A stretch of DNA of 64,000 nucleotides from Neptuniibacter caesariensis (GTDB lineage: Bacteria > Pseudomonadota > Gammaproteobacteria > Pseudomonadales > Balneatricaceae), in the NCBI RefSeq assembly GCF_000153345.1, contig NZ_CH724125.1, positions 818,344 to 882,343 on the forward strand, read 5' to 3'. The position numbers and the translations under genes were made by a program. Below, in pieces: positions 24,806-33,091 of this stretch (position 1 is the first letter of the stretch; every line of letters starts with the position of its first letter). The notes beneath the pieces are model-generated. The model was not told where the DNA came from, searched no databases, and saw only the letters and a program-made list of their open reading frames with translations.

Positions 24806-25513
24806 ATGGCTGAAGCTCTAGAACAATTAAAATCAGTACGTACCCTTGCGGAACTGAACCCCCGAATTGGTGAGAAAGTACAGATAGAGACACGTACACC
24901 GCGTGGTCGCTATGCTGTACAGCTTCTAGGTTATCGAGAGAACGGTAGCATGATGGTTTCTGCACCCAGAAAGTCGGTAGCAATCAATGAAGGCGCACGG
25001 GTTACTGTTCGTTTAATGAGTGGTAACTATATTTGCGCATTCAGTGCCCGGGTTCTGAAAATCCAATCATCCCCTTTTGCGTACTGGCATCTCGAGTATC
25101 CAACGGATACCGAGGTGAGAAGGATCCGCAGTCATACCCGTGTACCGGTTAACCTGATGGTATCGGTTGATGAATTTGAACCGGGTAAAGGGTTACGTCT
25201 GGACTGGCCCTTAAATGCTTTCTGCAAAGATATCAGCTTGAAGGGTGCCTGTATTGACGCGCCAGTGACGCTGGGTAAGCAGGATGAAAAGTTATTCGTA
25301 ACGACCCGCTTCAAGGTTGCAGGTGTGGATCAAGTGGTCTTGCTGTCTGCAGTGATTCGAAGTGTGCAACAAACGGAAGGTGGTGTAACCAAGGTGGTTA
25401 GCCATGGCGTAGAATTTATTGAACTCGATGAGGAAACAAACCTCATACTAGCTGGTTTTGTTTATCAGCAGTTTCTTATCGAAACAGGTCATCTGGAGAT
25501 AGTTAGTGTTTAA
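24806..25513 (+). CDS. PilZ-domain c-di-GMP effector (YcgR-like)
   Basis: 235 residues in two domains. The N-terminal YcgR/PilZN-like barrel covers about 15-105 (IGEKVQIETRTPRGRYAVQLLGY). The PilZ domain covers about 110-225, with the c-di-GMP-binding RIRSHTRVPV (RxxxR) and DISLKGACI (D-x-S-x-x-G). YcgR proteins slow the flagellar motor when c-di-GMP is high; a motility role fits the chemoreceptors here but is inferred. Its last bases overlap the next gene's start, so the two are coupled. Confidence 0.86.
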   Translation: MAEALEQLKSVRTLAELNPRIGEKVQIETRTPRGRYAVQLLGYRENGSMMVSAPRKSVAINEGARVTVRLMSGNYICAFSARVLKIQSSPFAYWHLEYPTDTEVRRIRSHTRVPVNLMVSVDEFEPGKGLRLDWPLNAFCKDISLKGACIDAPVTLGKQDEKLFVTTRFKVAGVDQVVLLSAVIRSVQQTEGGVTKVVSHGVEFIELDEETNLILAGFVYQQFLIETGHLEIVSV

Positions 25514-26618
25514 ACTGGGTCTTATTATCAATCCTCTGGCAGGTGTGGGTGGAAGCGTCGCATTGAAAGGAAGCGATGGTGAAGATACTGCCAAAAAAGC
25601 GATAGAGCTCGGCGCAGAACCTAAAGCAGGTTTGCGAACCCTGCAGGCTTTGGAGGTCTTAAAGGGACTTGAGTTAGAAATAGTAACTTACCCACAGGAG
25701 ATGGGAGAAAACATCGCAATTGAAGCGGGTTTTAAACCTTCTGTTGTGGGATCTATCCAATCGGGAAGTACAACCGCAGAAGATACGCTCCAGGCGGCAA
25801 AAGACCTTGTTGAAGAGGGCGTAGATATAATCCTTTTCGCCGGAGGGGATGGCACGGCTCGAAACATATGCGAGTCGATTGCTGAGTCTGTTCCTGTGCT
25901 GGGCGTTCCTGCGGGTGTAAAAATACACTCCGGTGTTTATGCAGTAACCCCTAAGGCAGCAGGCGAGATCGTTGCTATGCTGGTTCGCGGTGAGCTGGTT
26001 ACACTGGGTGATCAGGAAGTGCGTGATATAGATGAAGCTGCTTTCCGTGAAGGCCGCGTAAGGGCGAAATATTATGGGGAACTGTTAGTTCCCCAGGAAC
26101 ATCGCTATCTTCAGCATGTTAAGAATGGTGGCAAAGAGTCAGAAGAGCTGGTGCTGGATGATATCGCCGCCGATGTGATTGAAAATATGGACCCGGATGC
26201 CTATTACGTGATGGGATCTGGTTCAACTGTGGCTGCGGTTATGGAACAGATGGGCCTGGATAACACCTTATTAGGGGTTGATCTGGTTAAGGATGGGGAG
26301 CTGATTGCGTCTGATTGTACTGCTCAGCAACTACTCGAGCTGACTGAAGGCCATGCGACTCAATTAGTGATCACTTTGATCGGTGGTCAGGGTCATATTA
26401 TCGGACGTGGTAATCAGCAATTGAGCCCGACCTTACTTAAAGGGTTGGGTAAACAGAATATCAATGTCATAGCGACTAAAACTAAGCTACAGGCATTGGA
26501 AGGACGCCCTTTGATCGTTGATAGTGGAGACCCGCAGGTTAATAAATTACTGTCTGGGGTGATTAAAGTGACCACCGGCTATCATGATTCGGTGCTCTAT
26601 CGCGTGGCAGATTACTGA
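25506..26618 (+). CDS. ATP-NAD kinase-like protein (COG3199 type)
   Basis: 370 residues. The N-terminal part has LGLIINPLAGVGG and the nucleotide-binding FAGGDGTARNI (near 115-125) of the NAD kinase/diacylglycerol kinase fold. The C-terminal part carries YYVMGSGSTVAAVMEQMGL and VTLIGGQGHIIGRGNQQLSP, typical of the AcoX/COG3199 group. This is not the housekeeping NadK, and the substrate is unproven. The GTG start overlaps the PilZ gene end by eight bases, with GGAGA in place. Translation is probably coupled to the PilZ gene. Confidence 0.83.
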   Translation: MFKLGLIINPLAGVGGSVALKGSDGEDTAKKAIELGAEPKAGLRTLQALEVLKGLELEIVTYPQEMGENIAIEAGFKPSVVGSIQSGSTTAEDTLQAAKDLVEEGVDIILFAGGDGTARNICESIAESVPVLGVPAGVKIHSGVYAVTPKAAGEIVAMLVRGELVTLGDQEVRDIDEAAFREGRVRAKYYGELLVPQEHRYLQHVKNGGKESEELVLDDIAADVIENMDPDAYYVMGSGSTVAAVMEQMGLDNTLLGVDLVKDGELIASDCTAQQLLELTEGHATQLVITLIGGQGHIIGRGNQQLSPTLLKGLGKQNINVIATKTKLQALEGRPLIVDSGDPQVNKLLSGVIKVTTGYHDSVLYRVADY

Positions 26619-26637
26619 TCAGTTACCTATGCTATAT

Positions 26638-26685
26638 AAGGCCAGCGTTAATCACCATGACTGCTCTGATTATGTGTGGCCTTTT
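26638..26685 (+). terminator. Long-loop hairpin after ATP-NAD kinase-like gene
   Basis: AAGGCCA/TGGCCTT outer stem with an inner TAATCA/TGATTA pair and a TTTT tail, 20 bp past the stop codon. It overlaps the putative GTG start of the next small gene, which makes that start uncertain. Confidence 0.55.
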
Positions 26686-26957
26686 ATATCGGTATAGGTG
26701 TTTTTGTGTTTCGATATCTCGTCTTATTTACTTTAAGTCTTATCGCTCCAAACTGGATGAGGGATAAAACGCCCGATGCTAATCATTTCCATCGACGACG
26801 TTTTACTTCTGATTACAAAGCAAAAAGGAGCAAAGCTAAGTGGCTATGGATCGCTGTTCTGAGTCTAATGCTCTTGTTTCCTTACCCTCCGGCGATAGTC
26901 ACCCTTTTATTGTTCACGACTTTTATTACTTTCAGTTTGATGGATGAATCAAACTGA
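26676..26957 (+). CDS. Small membrane protein of unknown function
   Basis: Up to 93 residues with two hydrophobic segments (about 4-24 and 55-84) separated by a very basic loop (FHRRRFTSDYKAKRSKAKW), which predicts both termini on the same side. No family recognised. The GTG at 26676 lies inside a hairpin; a second GTG at 26706 is an alternative. Codon use and the hydrophobic pattern support coding. Confidence 0.55.
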   Translation: MAFYIGIGVFVFRYLVLFTLSLIAPNWMRDKTPDANHFHRRRFTSDYKAKRSKAKWLWIAVLSLMLLFPYPPAIVTLLLFTTFITFSLMDESN

Positions 26958-27058
26958 AATCACTCTGTAACAAAGTCTCAGTAAAAGTGACATTGTTCTG
27001 TAATAAAGCCTCAGTAAAGTTCGCAGTGAAATTTATACACGAATAAAGAGGCCCTCCC

Positions 27059-27628
27059 ATGAAAAAACTGATCGCAGGCGCTGTTGTTGCAAGCGCGATG
27101 ATCGCACTGTCTGGTTGTCACACAAACCAGGCTAAACCTGAAGAAACTAAAGCAGCTGCGGCAGTTCAGATGAACAATGATGACCTTTACGAAGTGTCTC
27201 ATGAAGGTCGTCACTACGTGTTTGATGATTTCGCGACTTACCAGTCTTTCCTACAGGTTGGCGAAACGTCTTACCGCAAAGTTTACATCGGTGGTGGTCC
27301 AAAGGGCGAAACGCTGGTTTTCGGCCTGACAGGCAAAGATAAGAAGAAGCTGTCTGGTATTGCTGGTATCGACATGTACAACGGCAAGCTGGAAGCTGCT
27401 GAAGAGTTCTACGGTGAGATGCGTGGTGAAGACGGCCGTCTTTACGTATTCAGCACTCTGGAAGATATGGAGGACGTTCGCACAGTAGGTGAAGCACCAT
27501 ATCGTTTCACTCAGATCGCTGCTGGTCCTCAAGGTCAGACTGTTGTTTTTGTTTTGAACAAAAGCAACAAGAAAAAGCAGCCAGTTGAGCTGATGGCTAA
27601 GTTCAAAGCGATGAACAATATGAAGTAA
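27059..27628 (+). CDS. Lipoprotein with two internal repeats
   Basis: 189 residues. A lipoprotein signal ends in LSGC (Cys20), so the protein is lipid-anchored; residue 21 is His, so the Asp+2 inner-membrane signal is absent and sorting to the outer membrane is likely. The body is an internal duplication: residues about 43-97 (DLYEVSHEGRHYVF ... GPKGETLVFGLTGKDKKK) match about 117-172 (FYGEMRGEDGRLYVF ... GPQGQTVVFVLNKSNKKK). No function known. It has a strong ribosome site and a strong terminator and stands alone. Confidence 0.8.
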   Translation: MKKLIAGAVVASAMIALSGCHTNQAKPEETKAAAAVQMNNDDLYEVSHEGRHYVFDDFATYQSFLQVGETSYRKVYIGGGPKGETLVFGLTGKDKKKLSGIAGIDMYNGKLEAAEEFYGEMRGEDGRLYVFSTLEDMEDVRTVGEAPYRFTQIAAGPQGQTVVFVLNKSNKKKQPVELMAKFKAMNNMK

Positions 27629-27641
27629 TCTTCACTTCTTT

Positions 27642-27677
27642 AAAAAAGCCGCACGCCGAAAGGCCTGCGGCTTTTTT
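27642..27677 (+). terminator. Intrinsic terminator after lipoprotein gene
   Basis: AAAGCCGCACGCC/GGCCTGCGGCTTT stem with a GAAA loop and six T, 15 bp past the stop codon. Confidence 0.85.
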
Positions 27678-27751
27678 GTATGGGTATGTCGATACAGTCC
27701 TTTGCTAGCTGATGCGTGATAATAATGTCATCAAGTTAAGGAGGATAGGCT

Positions 27752-27877
27752 ATGTATACTGATGTATCGGCACTGCAATTATTCTATGTGGCGTTCCTGA
27801 TAGCGGGTTCTGCAGGGTCGCTGATCATTCTTCTGAAAAACCGCAAGAAAATCTGGCAAAAAATCCATCTGGATTGA
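27752..27877 (+). CDS. 41-residue membrane protein
   Basis: Reads M-Y-T-D-V-S-A-L, then a single hydrophobic helix (about residues 9-28, LFYVAFLIAGSAGSLIILL), then a basic tail KNRKKIWQKIHLD. AAGGAGGA eight bases before the ATG is the best ribosome site in the neighbourhood, which argues for real translation. The positive-inside rule predicts the C-terminus in the cytosol. No family recognised. It lies between a terminator and a structured RNA region. Confidence 0.65.
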   Translation: MYTDVSALQLFYVAFLIAGSAGSLIILLKNRKKIWQKIHLD

Positions 27878-27951
27878 TCTGTTTCTGAGTTATCTGCGTA
27901 TAAATTTGAACTAACTGCTTTTGCTTTTGTCCATTAACTATCCTGTAAGAT

Positions 27952-28045
27952 GGACCGATCTTCAGCAAGCGTTTATGGGAATTGGGTTCTGTTGCTGAAA
28001 GATCTTCTTCGAGCGCTGTTTATGAAAATAAACAGCGCTTTTTTT
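27952..28045 (+). ncRNA. Candidate structured small RNA with terminator
   Basis: Two hairpins in a gene-free stretch: GATCTT-CAGCAA (27957-27968) with TTGCTG-A-AAGATC (27992-28004), and a perfect 11-bp terminator stem (28012-28022 with 28029-28039) followed by seven T. TAAGAT at 27946-27951 could be a -10 box with TTGCTT upstream, though spacing is long. It may be an independent sRNA or the 3' UTR of the 41-residue gene. The T-run is on the plus strand, so it is not the terminator of the facing aminotransferase gene. Confidence 0.5.
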
Positions 28046-28094
28046 ATGTTCCAACAGAGGGTAGGGAGCAAGCGTGCCAACTCCAACGTTGTTG

Positions 28095-29483
28095 CTATTC
28101 GTTTGTTGTTTCCAGTTCGAAGGCTTTATCCAGAATACTGAGGATCTTATCAATATCCGCATCCGTTGCGATGAGGGCGGGGCTCATGTTGAGGATATTG
28201 TTAGCAGCAGTAAAACTGCGATTGGTTCTGCCAATGAGTAGCCCTAACGCTTTGCACCTTGCGGCAATGCCGACAGTGATGGCATCAGCAACGGGGGCTT
28301 TATTAACCGGGTCTGTTACCAGCTCGATGCCGACAAACAGGCCTTTACCTCGCACATCACCGATGATTGGGTATTTGGCTTTTAGTTTCTCAAGGCCTGC
28401 CAATAAACGTTCGCCCTGAATTCGGCAGTTATCGATCAGGCCTTCACGTTCGATAATTTCCAGATTTGCTAACGCCGCTGCAGGTCCTGCCTGACAGCCT
28501 CCATATGTGGAAATATCCCGAAAGTATCCCAGTTCATCTCCAGCTTCTTCCTGTAGAAGATCAAACACCGCTTCAGTTGTCACTGTACAGGAGATAGCGG
28601 CGTAGCCTGAGGCCACCCCTTTAGCCATGGTGACAATGTCAGGTTGGATATCAAAGTGCTGATAGCCGAACCAATTACCGGTGCGACCGATACCGCAAAC
28701 GACTTCATCCATGATTAGTAGAATCTCATACTTCTTACAGGTGCGCTGAATCTCTTGCCAGTATCCTTCTGGCGGCAGAATTACCCCGCCACCGGCAGTA
28801 ATCGGCTCTAAAATCACTGCCCCTACGGTATCCGGGCCCTCTTTAAGAATGACTTCTTCCATCGCTTGCGCAGCACGAACACCATAGCTTTTGTCTTCGC
28901 TCAATTCATACTGAGATTGGTATTCATGGCAATGGGGGAACTCAACGAAACCGGGTACAAAGGGACCATATTGTGCGCGACGCTGGGTCTGTCCGGTTGC
29001 GCTTAGCGCAGCGATCGTTGTGCCATGATAGTCCCTTTCACGATAAAGGATTTTTGATTTTTTACCGCCGTGATGTTTCGCAGAAATCTGACGGACCATT
29101 TTAAAGGCTTTCTCATTGGCCTCTGATCCGGAGTTAGAATAGTAGACACGACTTAGTCCGGGCATTTTTTCTAACAGGCGCTTTGCAAATTTTGTAGCCG
29201 GTACCCCTGCCATGGAACTCGCGAAAAAGTTCAGTTTGGTCAGTTGAGCGTGCATCGCGTCGGCAATTTCTTTGCGGCCATAGCCCACATTAGTCACCCA
29301 TACGCCTCCAGCAGAGGCATCCAGATATTCTTTACCCTGGCTATCGCGAATGACTAAGCCTTCACCTTCAACAAACATCGGCAGGCCAGCTTCAGCCGCA
29401 GCGCCGGGGGTCAGGTGGTGCCAGACATGGGTTTTATCGTCTTGGTGTAGTTGGTCTATAACTTCGTGCATTGATTGATTCAT
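28095..29483 (-). CDS. tpa: Taurine--pyruvate aminotransferase-like class III aminotransferase
   Basis: 462 residues. PLP fold marks are YYSNSGSEANEKAFKMVRQ, ERDYHGTTIAALSATG, the Asp in LLIMDEVVCGIGRTG and the PLP lysine in DIVTMAKGVASGY. Overall it resembles taurine-pyruvate aminotransferase, which turns taurine and pyruvate into sulfoacetaldehyde and alanine. Context supports this: a TSUP exporter, TauR-like regulator and tauABC are adjacent. The next enzyme (Xsc, sulfoacetaldehyde acetyltransferase) is not in the window. The ATG at 29483 has GGAG eight bases upstream; an upstream start would run into the exporter gene. Confidence 0.85.
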   Translation of the reverse strand: MNQSMHEVIDQLHQDDKTHVWHHLTPGAAAEAGLPMFVEGEGLVIRDSQGKEYLDASAGGVWVTNVGYGRKEIADAMHAQLTKLNFFASSMAGVPATKFAKRLLEKMPGLSRVYYSNSGSEANEKAFKMVRQISAKHHGGKKSKILYRERDYHGTTIAALSATGQTQRRAQYGPFVPGFVEFPHCHEYQSQYELSEDKSYGVRAAQAMEEVILKEGPDTVGAVILEPITAGGGVILPPEGYWQEIQRTCKKYEILLIMDEVVCGIGRTGNWFGYQHFDIQPDIVTMAKGVASGYAAISCTVTTEAVFDLLQEEAGDELGYFRDISTYGGCQAGPAAALANLEIIEREGLIDNCRIQGERLLAGLEKLKAKYPIIGDVRGKGLFVGIELVTDPVNKAPVADAITVGIAARCKALGLLIGRTNRSFTAANNILNMSPALIATDADIDKILSILDKAFELETTNE

Positions 29484-29496
29484 AAGAGTCTCCAGT

Positions 29497-30324
29497 TCAA
29501 GACAGAATTGCCAGATGTGCATCCATCTGCACCAGATCAAAGCTGTCAAAATCGAATAAGTTGAGGTTCAGTATCAAACTGACCAGCGCCAGCAGGGCTA
29601 ACATCGGTGTGACTAATGGCCGGAATGACTTAGGTTGTCTGAAGTGAAACAGTCGGTTGCCCAGATAGGCTCCGGCTAAGGCCGGCAGGATCAAAAGCAC
29701 GACAGCATAAAGTACCTGAGTAGAGATCAGGCCGGTAAAACCCATCAGTAAGAGTGAAAAAATCGTACTTATGGCAAAGAAAATGATCAGTACAGAGCGC
29801 TGTTGCTGCGGGCGTAAGCTACACCCCGTCAGGTAAGCCACCAGTGGAGGGCCACCCACAGAGGCCGCAGCGGTTATGGCACCAGATACAGTGCCCATGA
29901 TTATGTTTTTAACCGGACTGAGGATGCGCAGGTCTTTGGAGTGCTGTAGCGCAAGATTGATACTCATATAGAGCACCAGCACGCTGGTGGCCACTTTGAT
30001 CCACAGTTCTGGCATCCAGATTAATACCAGCAGGCCCAGTGGAGCGCCGATGATAGCTCCCGATGCTAGCTGCTTTAAAAGGGATCTGTCAGCGTGTTGA
30101 ATGGCTTGAGGTATCAGCCAGCAACCACAGATCAGATCGATTAGCAGAATAACCGGAACACTAACTTGCGGGGGCCATAGCAGATTAAGACCGATAATCG
30201 CGAAAGCGGCAAAACCAAAACCCGTGTATGCGCGGATAACTGACGCGCAAAAGATAAGCGGTATGGCATATTCAATATTTTGGGTAATCACAGTTCTGCC
30301 CGTTGTTAAATTAGCATTCACCAA
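29497..30324 (-). CDS. TSUP/TauE-family sulfite or organosulfonate exporter
   Basis: About 275 residues, seven to eight membrane helices. Typical features are IRAYTGFGFAAFAIIGL near the start and GAITAAASVGGPPLVAYL in the middle, the duplicated TSUP motif. In taurine users TauE-type proteins release the sulfite formed by Xsc. It sits 13 bp before tpa and 82 bp after tauR on one strand. The TTG at 30324 and GTGs at 30321 and 30291 are possible starts; none has a clear ribosome site. Confidence 0.82.
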   Translation of the reverse strand: MVNANLTTGRTVITQNIEYAIPLIFCASVIRAYTGFGFAAFAIIGLNLLWPPQVSVPVILLIDLICGCWLIPQAIQHADRSLLKQLASGAIIGAPLGLLVLIWMPELWIKVATSVLVLYMSINLALQHSKDLRILSPVKNIIMGTVSGAITAAASVGGPPLVAYLTGCSLRPQQQRSVLIIFFAISTIFSLLLMGFTGLISTQVLYAVVLLILPALAGAYLGNRLFHFRQPKSFRPLVTPMLALLALVSLILNLNLFDFDSFDLVQMDAHLAILS

Positions 30325-30406
30325 AGTGATGTGTTGCTAACTAACTTAGTGGGCAGAGCGCTTTTTCCCTTAGTGCCAGATATAAACCTTTATGAGTCCA
30401 GAGAGG

Positions 30407-31873
30407 TTAGCAGTGATCAATGACTTCACTCAGCGCTTTGATGCCAGGCTCGATTTTATGGGCTGCAATCGCCGAAAAGCCTAGTCTGAAATAGTGGCTT
30501 GGAGGGCTTTCGCGAAGGAAATGGCTTGCACCAGGTTCGATCAAAATGCTTTTTCTACTGGCTTGCCAGGAGAGCTTTTCAGTGTCGATCTCTTTAAATG
30601 CTTCAAGCCAAACCGAGCTTGAACCGTTGCTGATGGGGGTGGTGATCATCGATGGCAGATATTCTTCTAAGGCGGCGCTCATTCGTTTCTCTTTCTGTGT
30701 GTAGAGTGCGCGAATCTTTCGAAGGTATGCTTCATAGTGCCCCTGTGACAGAAACAGCGCGACTTGTCTTTGGTTTATTGTGGGTGGGTGCCGATACATT
30801 AATCGGCGAAGGGCCCTTATTTCAGCGATCAGCTCTTCGTCTGCAACCATATAGCCGAGCCTTAACCCTGGAGAGATCGATTTTGACAAGCTGCCGGTGT
30901 AGATCACCCGCTGGTCCCGGTCCATCGCTTTTAATGCGGGTATGGGGTTGTTTTGTACGTTGATCTCACTGTCATAGTCATCTTCAATCAGAACAATGTC
31001 CTGTTCTTTTGCCATCGTCAGTAAACGCTGCCTCCTTTCTGCCGAAAGCTCTACACCGGTCGGAACCTGGTGGCTGGGAGTGACGTACAGGTAATCACAA
31101 TCGTGAAGCCTTTCATCCAGCACAATGCCTTGTTGGTCAACTGGCTGGAGCTTTATATTCGCACCGAAACTGGAAAAGATATTGAAAGCATCCCGAAAGC
31201 CAGGGTCTTCAAGGCCAATAGTGGTTGCTGAGTTACATAATAGGTTTGCTAAAAGGTACAACGAATTCTGAGTGCCAATGGTAATAATTATTTCACTGCT
31301 GTCAGCGTAGATTCCCCGTCGTGGAAGTATATGGGTTCTGAGCTGTTCGATGAGCATAGGATCATCACTGTCGACCTGATCATTGATCCAGTAATGGGCC
31401 CAGTTGCCGGAAAGCGCTTTACGCGAACATTGGCGCCACTCCTTGAGAGGGAAAAAATCATTCTGTATCTGTCCGTAGATAAACGGGTATTCGAAACTGG
31501 ACCAGTCGTTGGGTTTAACAATGTTGGTATCTGAACTAGGCCGGATCGAAAAACGGTTTTGCCATTGGGGAGGATGGGTTTGCTCTTCCGGTTCTATATT
31601 GGTGCGAAGCTGTTCACTGCGGTGATAAAGTGGTGCAATGAAGTAACCCCGACGTGCTTCTGACACCAAATAGCCTGCGTCCACCATACCCTCGTAGATC
31701 AGCGATACGGTATTCCTGGAAACCCCTAAGACCTCAGACAGCTTGCGGGACGAGGGCAGGGGCTCTCTGATAGGTAAGAACCCCCCTAAAATCAGGTTGA
31801 TCAGATGCTCTTTGATCTGATCCTGAAGCGTGCGTTCTGCATCAAATTCGATGTTTAAAAGCTGTTCAGCCAT
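30407..31873 (-). CDS. tauR: MocR-type regulator, TauR-like
   Basis: 488 residues. An N-terminal GntR winged helix (LPSSRKLSEVLGVSRNTVSLIYEGMVDAGYL) is fused to an aminotransferase-like domain with the PLP lysine in YTGSLSKSISPGLRLGYM. TauR activates taurine genes in response to taurine. It is divergent from tauABC, with three direct repeats between them. The ATG at 31873 has AGGA nine bases before it; the earlier ATG adds eight residues. The symbol is given from context and similarity. Confidence 0.82.
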   Translation of the reverse strand: MAEQLLNIEFDAERTLQDQIKEHLINLILGGFLPIREPLPSSRKLSEVLGVSRNTVSLIYEGMVDAGYLVSEARRGYFIAPLYHRSEQLRTNIEPEEQTHPPQWQNRFSIRPSSDTNIVKPNDWSSFEYPFIYGQIQNDFFPLKEWRQCSRKALSGNWAHYWINDQVDSDDPMLIEQLRTHILPRRGIYADSSEIIITIGTQNSLYLLANLLCNSATTIGLEDPGFRDAFNIFSSFGANIKLQPVDQQGIVLDERLHDCDYLYVTPSHQVPTGVELSAERRQRLLTMAKEQDIVLIEDDYDSEINVQNNPIPALKAMDRDQRVIYTGSLSKSISPGLRLGYMVADEELIAEIRALRRLMYRHPPTINQRQVALFLSQGHYEAYLRKIRALYTQKEKRMSAALEEYLPSMITTPISNGSSSVWLEAFKEIDTEKLSWQASRKSILIEPGASHFLRESPPSHYFRLGFSAIAAHKIEPGIKALSEVIDHC

Positions 31874-31940
31874 CCATTTATTTCCTGATAGGCACAATGA
31901 TTGCTCATGTTTAAAGCAAGATCAGAACCAGATTGATCAT

Positions 31941-31995
31941 CTGGACCAATCTTGTGAATGAACTGGCTCTATCTGTTAGTTCAGTCTGGCTTCTA
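31941..31995. promoter_or_regulatory. Direct repeats, candidate TauR boxes
   Basis: CTGGACCAAT (31941), CTGGCTCTAT (31963) and CTGGCTTCTA (31986) recur at 22- and 23-bp intervals, two helical turns apart, in the tauR-tauA divergent region. The Rhodobacter TauR box is remembered as CTGGACYTAA in direct repeat. The regular spacing fits MocR binding. Confidence 0.6.
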
Positions 31996-32034
31996 AGGTG
32001 AATTACAGATTTCACCACTACTTCAGGAGTTCTT

Positions 32035-33042
32035 ATGAAAAGTCGTTTTAACAAAACAGCTGGTGCTGTTATTTCAGGCCTACTTTTTTCCGCGACCGCT
32101 ATGGCTGAAACAGTCACCATTGGTTATCAGGGAATGATGAACCCATGGAAACATGTGATTGCTGAGAAACAGCTGGAAGCGGCAACGGGTATTGATATCG
32201 AATGGCGTCGCTTTGATTCTGGCGCGAAAGTTATTACTGCCATGGCATCTGGTGATGTTGATATTGCAACAGCAGGTTCCAGCCCGATCGCAGCAGCCAT
32301 CAGTCGCGGTGTTGATATTGAGCTGGTATGGATTCTGGAAAACATTAATGAAGCCGAAGCATTGGTGGTTAAAGGCAGCAGCAATATCAAATCACCTCAG
32401 GATCTGAAAGGTAAAACCCTTGGTGTTCCATTTGTATCAACAACACACTTCCACACTCTATTTGCGCTAGAGCAGTTTGGCCTGAGTGAGAAAGACGTCA
32501 AAGTGCTTAACATGCAGCCTAATGCGATCTCAGCGGCGTGGAGCCGCGGCGATATTGACGCGGCCTTTATCTGGGATCCGGTTCTGGGAAAAATCAAAGA
32601 AGATGGGAAAGTGCTGATCAGCTCGGGTGAACTGAGCCGTTGGGGTAAAGCGACCTTTGATGGCATGGTTGTCAGCAAAGAGTATGGTGCTAAAAACCCG
32701 GAGTTTGTCTCTAAACTAATCAAACTAATGGCTACAGCTGATGGTGAATACCTGAGCCAGAAAGCCGATTTCAATGCCGATTCTCCTATGGCTAAGAGCA
32801 TTGCAAAAATGACCGGTGGTGATGTTAATACCGTTCCGGGCGTTCTGGCGCTGTATGAGTTCCCAACACTGGATCAGCAGCTGAGCTGCAGCTGGTTGGG
32901 TTGTGGTAAAGACGGTGGTGCAGCTAAAGCACTTGCGTTCACATCAGAGTTCCTGAAAGAGCAGGGCAAAATTCCAAAACTTCAGGCGGATTATGGTCTG
33001 TTTGTTAACCCTTCTTTCGCAACCGCTGCGGCAAAACTTTAA
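32035..33042 (+). CDS. tauA: Taurine ABC transporter, periplasmic binding protein
   Basis: 335 residues with a signal peptide (1-24, AMA). TauA/SsuA fold marks are VTIGYQGMMNPWKHVIAEKQLE, IEWRRFDSGAKVITAMASGDVDIATAGSSP and LKGKTLGVPFVSTTHFHTLF. A single disulfide is possible (CSWLGC). It binds taurine in the periplasm for TauBC. AGGAG precedes the ATG closely. First gene of tauABC. Confidence 0.92.
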   Translation: MKSRFNKTAGAVISGLLFSATAMAETVTIGYQGMMNPWKHVIAEKQLEAATGIDIEWRRFDSGAKVITAMASGDVDIATAGSSPIAAAISRGVDIELVWILENINEAEALVVKGSSNIKSPQDLKGKTLGVPFVSTTHFHTLFALEQFGLSEKDVKVLNMQPNAISAAWSRGDIDAAFIWDPVLGKIKEDGKVLISSGELSRWGKATFDGMVVSKEYGAKNPEFVSKLIKLMATADGEYLSQKADFNADSPMAKSIAKMTGGDVNTVPGVLALYEFPTLDQQLSCSWLGCGKDGGAAKALAFTSEFLKEQGKIPKLQADYGLFVNPSFATAAAKL

Positions 33043-33056
33043 CCACTGAGATCATA

Positions 33057-33077
33057 GCCGGCAGCCATGCTGCCGGC
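33057..33077 (+). other. tauA-tauB intercistronic hairpin
   Basis: GCCGGCAG/CTGCCGGC, a perfect 8-bp GC stem with a 5-base loop and no T-run, 15 bp after tauA. Likely an RNA-stabilising or attenuating element that raises TauA over TauBC. Confidence 0.6.
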
Positions 33078-33091
33078 GACAGGGGGAGCTT

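Noticed and set aside
27950-28141. Short plus-strand frames across the structured RNA and the end of tpa
   Set aside because: They cross the terminator hairpin and have no ribosome site; the RNA reading explains the stretch better.
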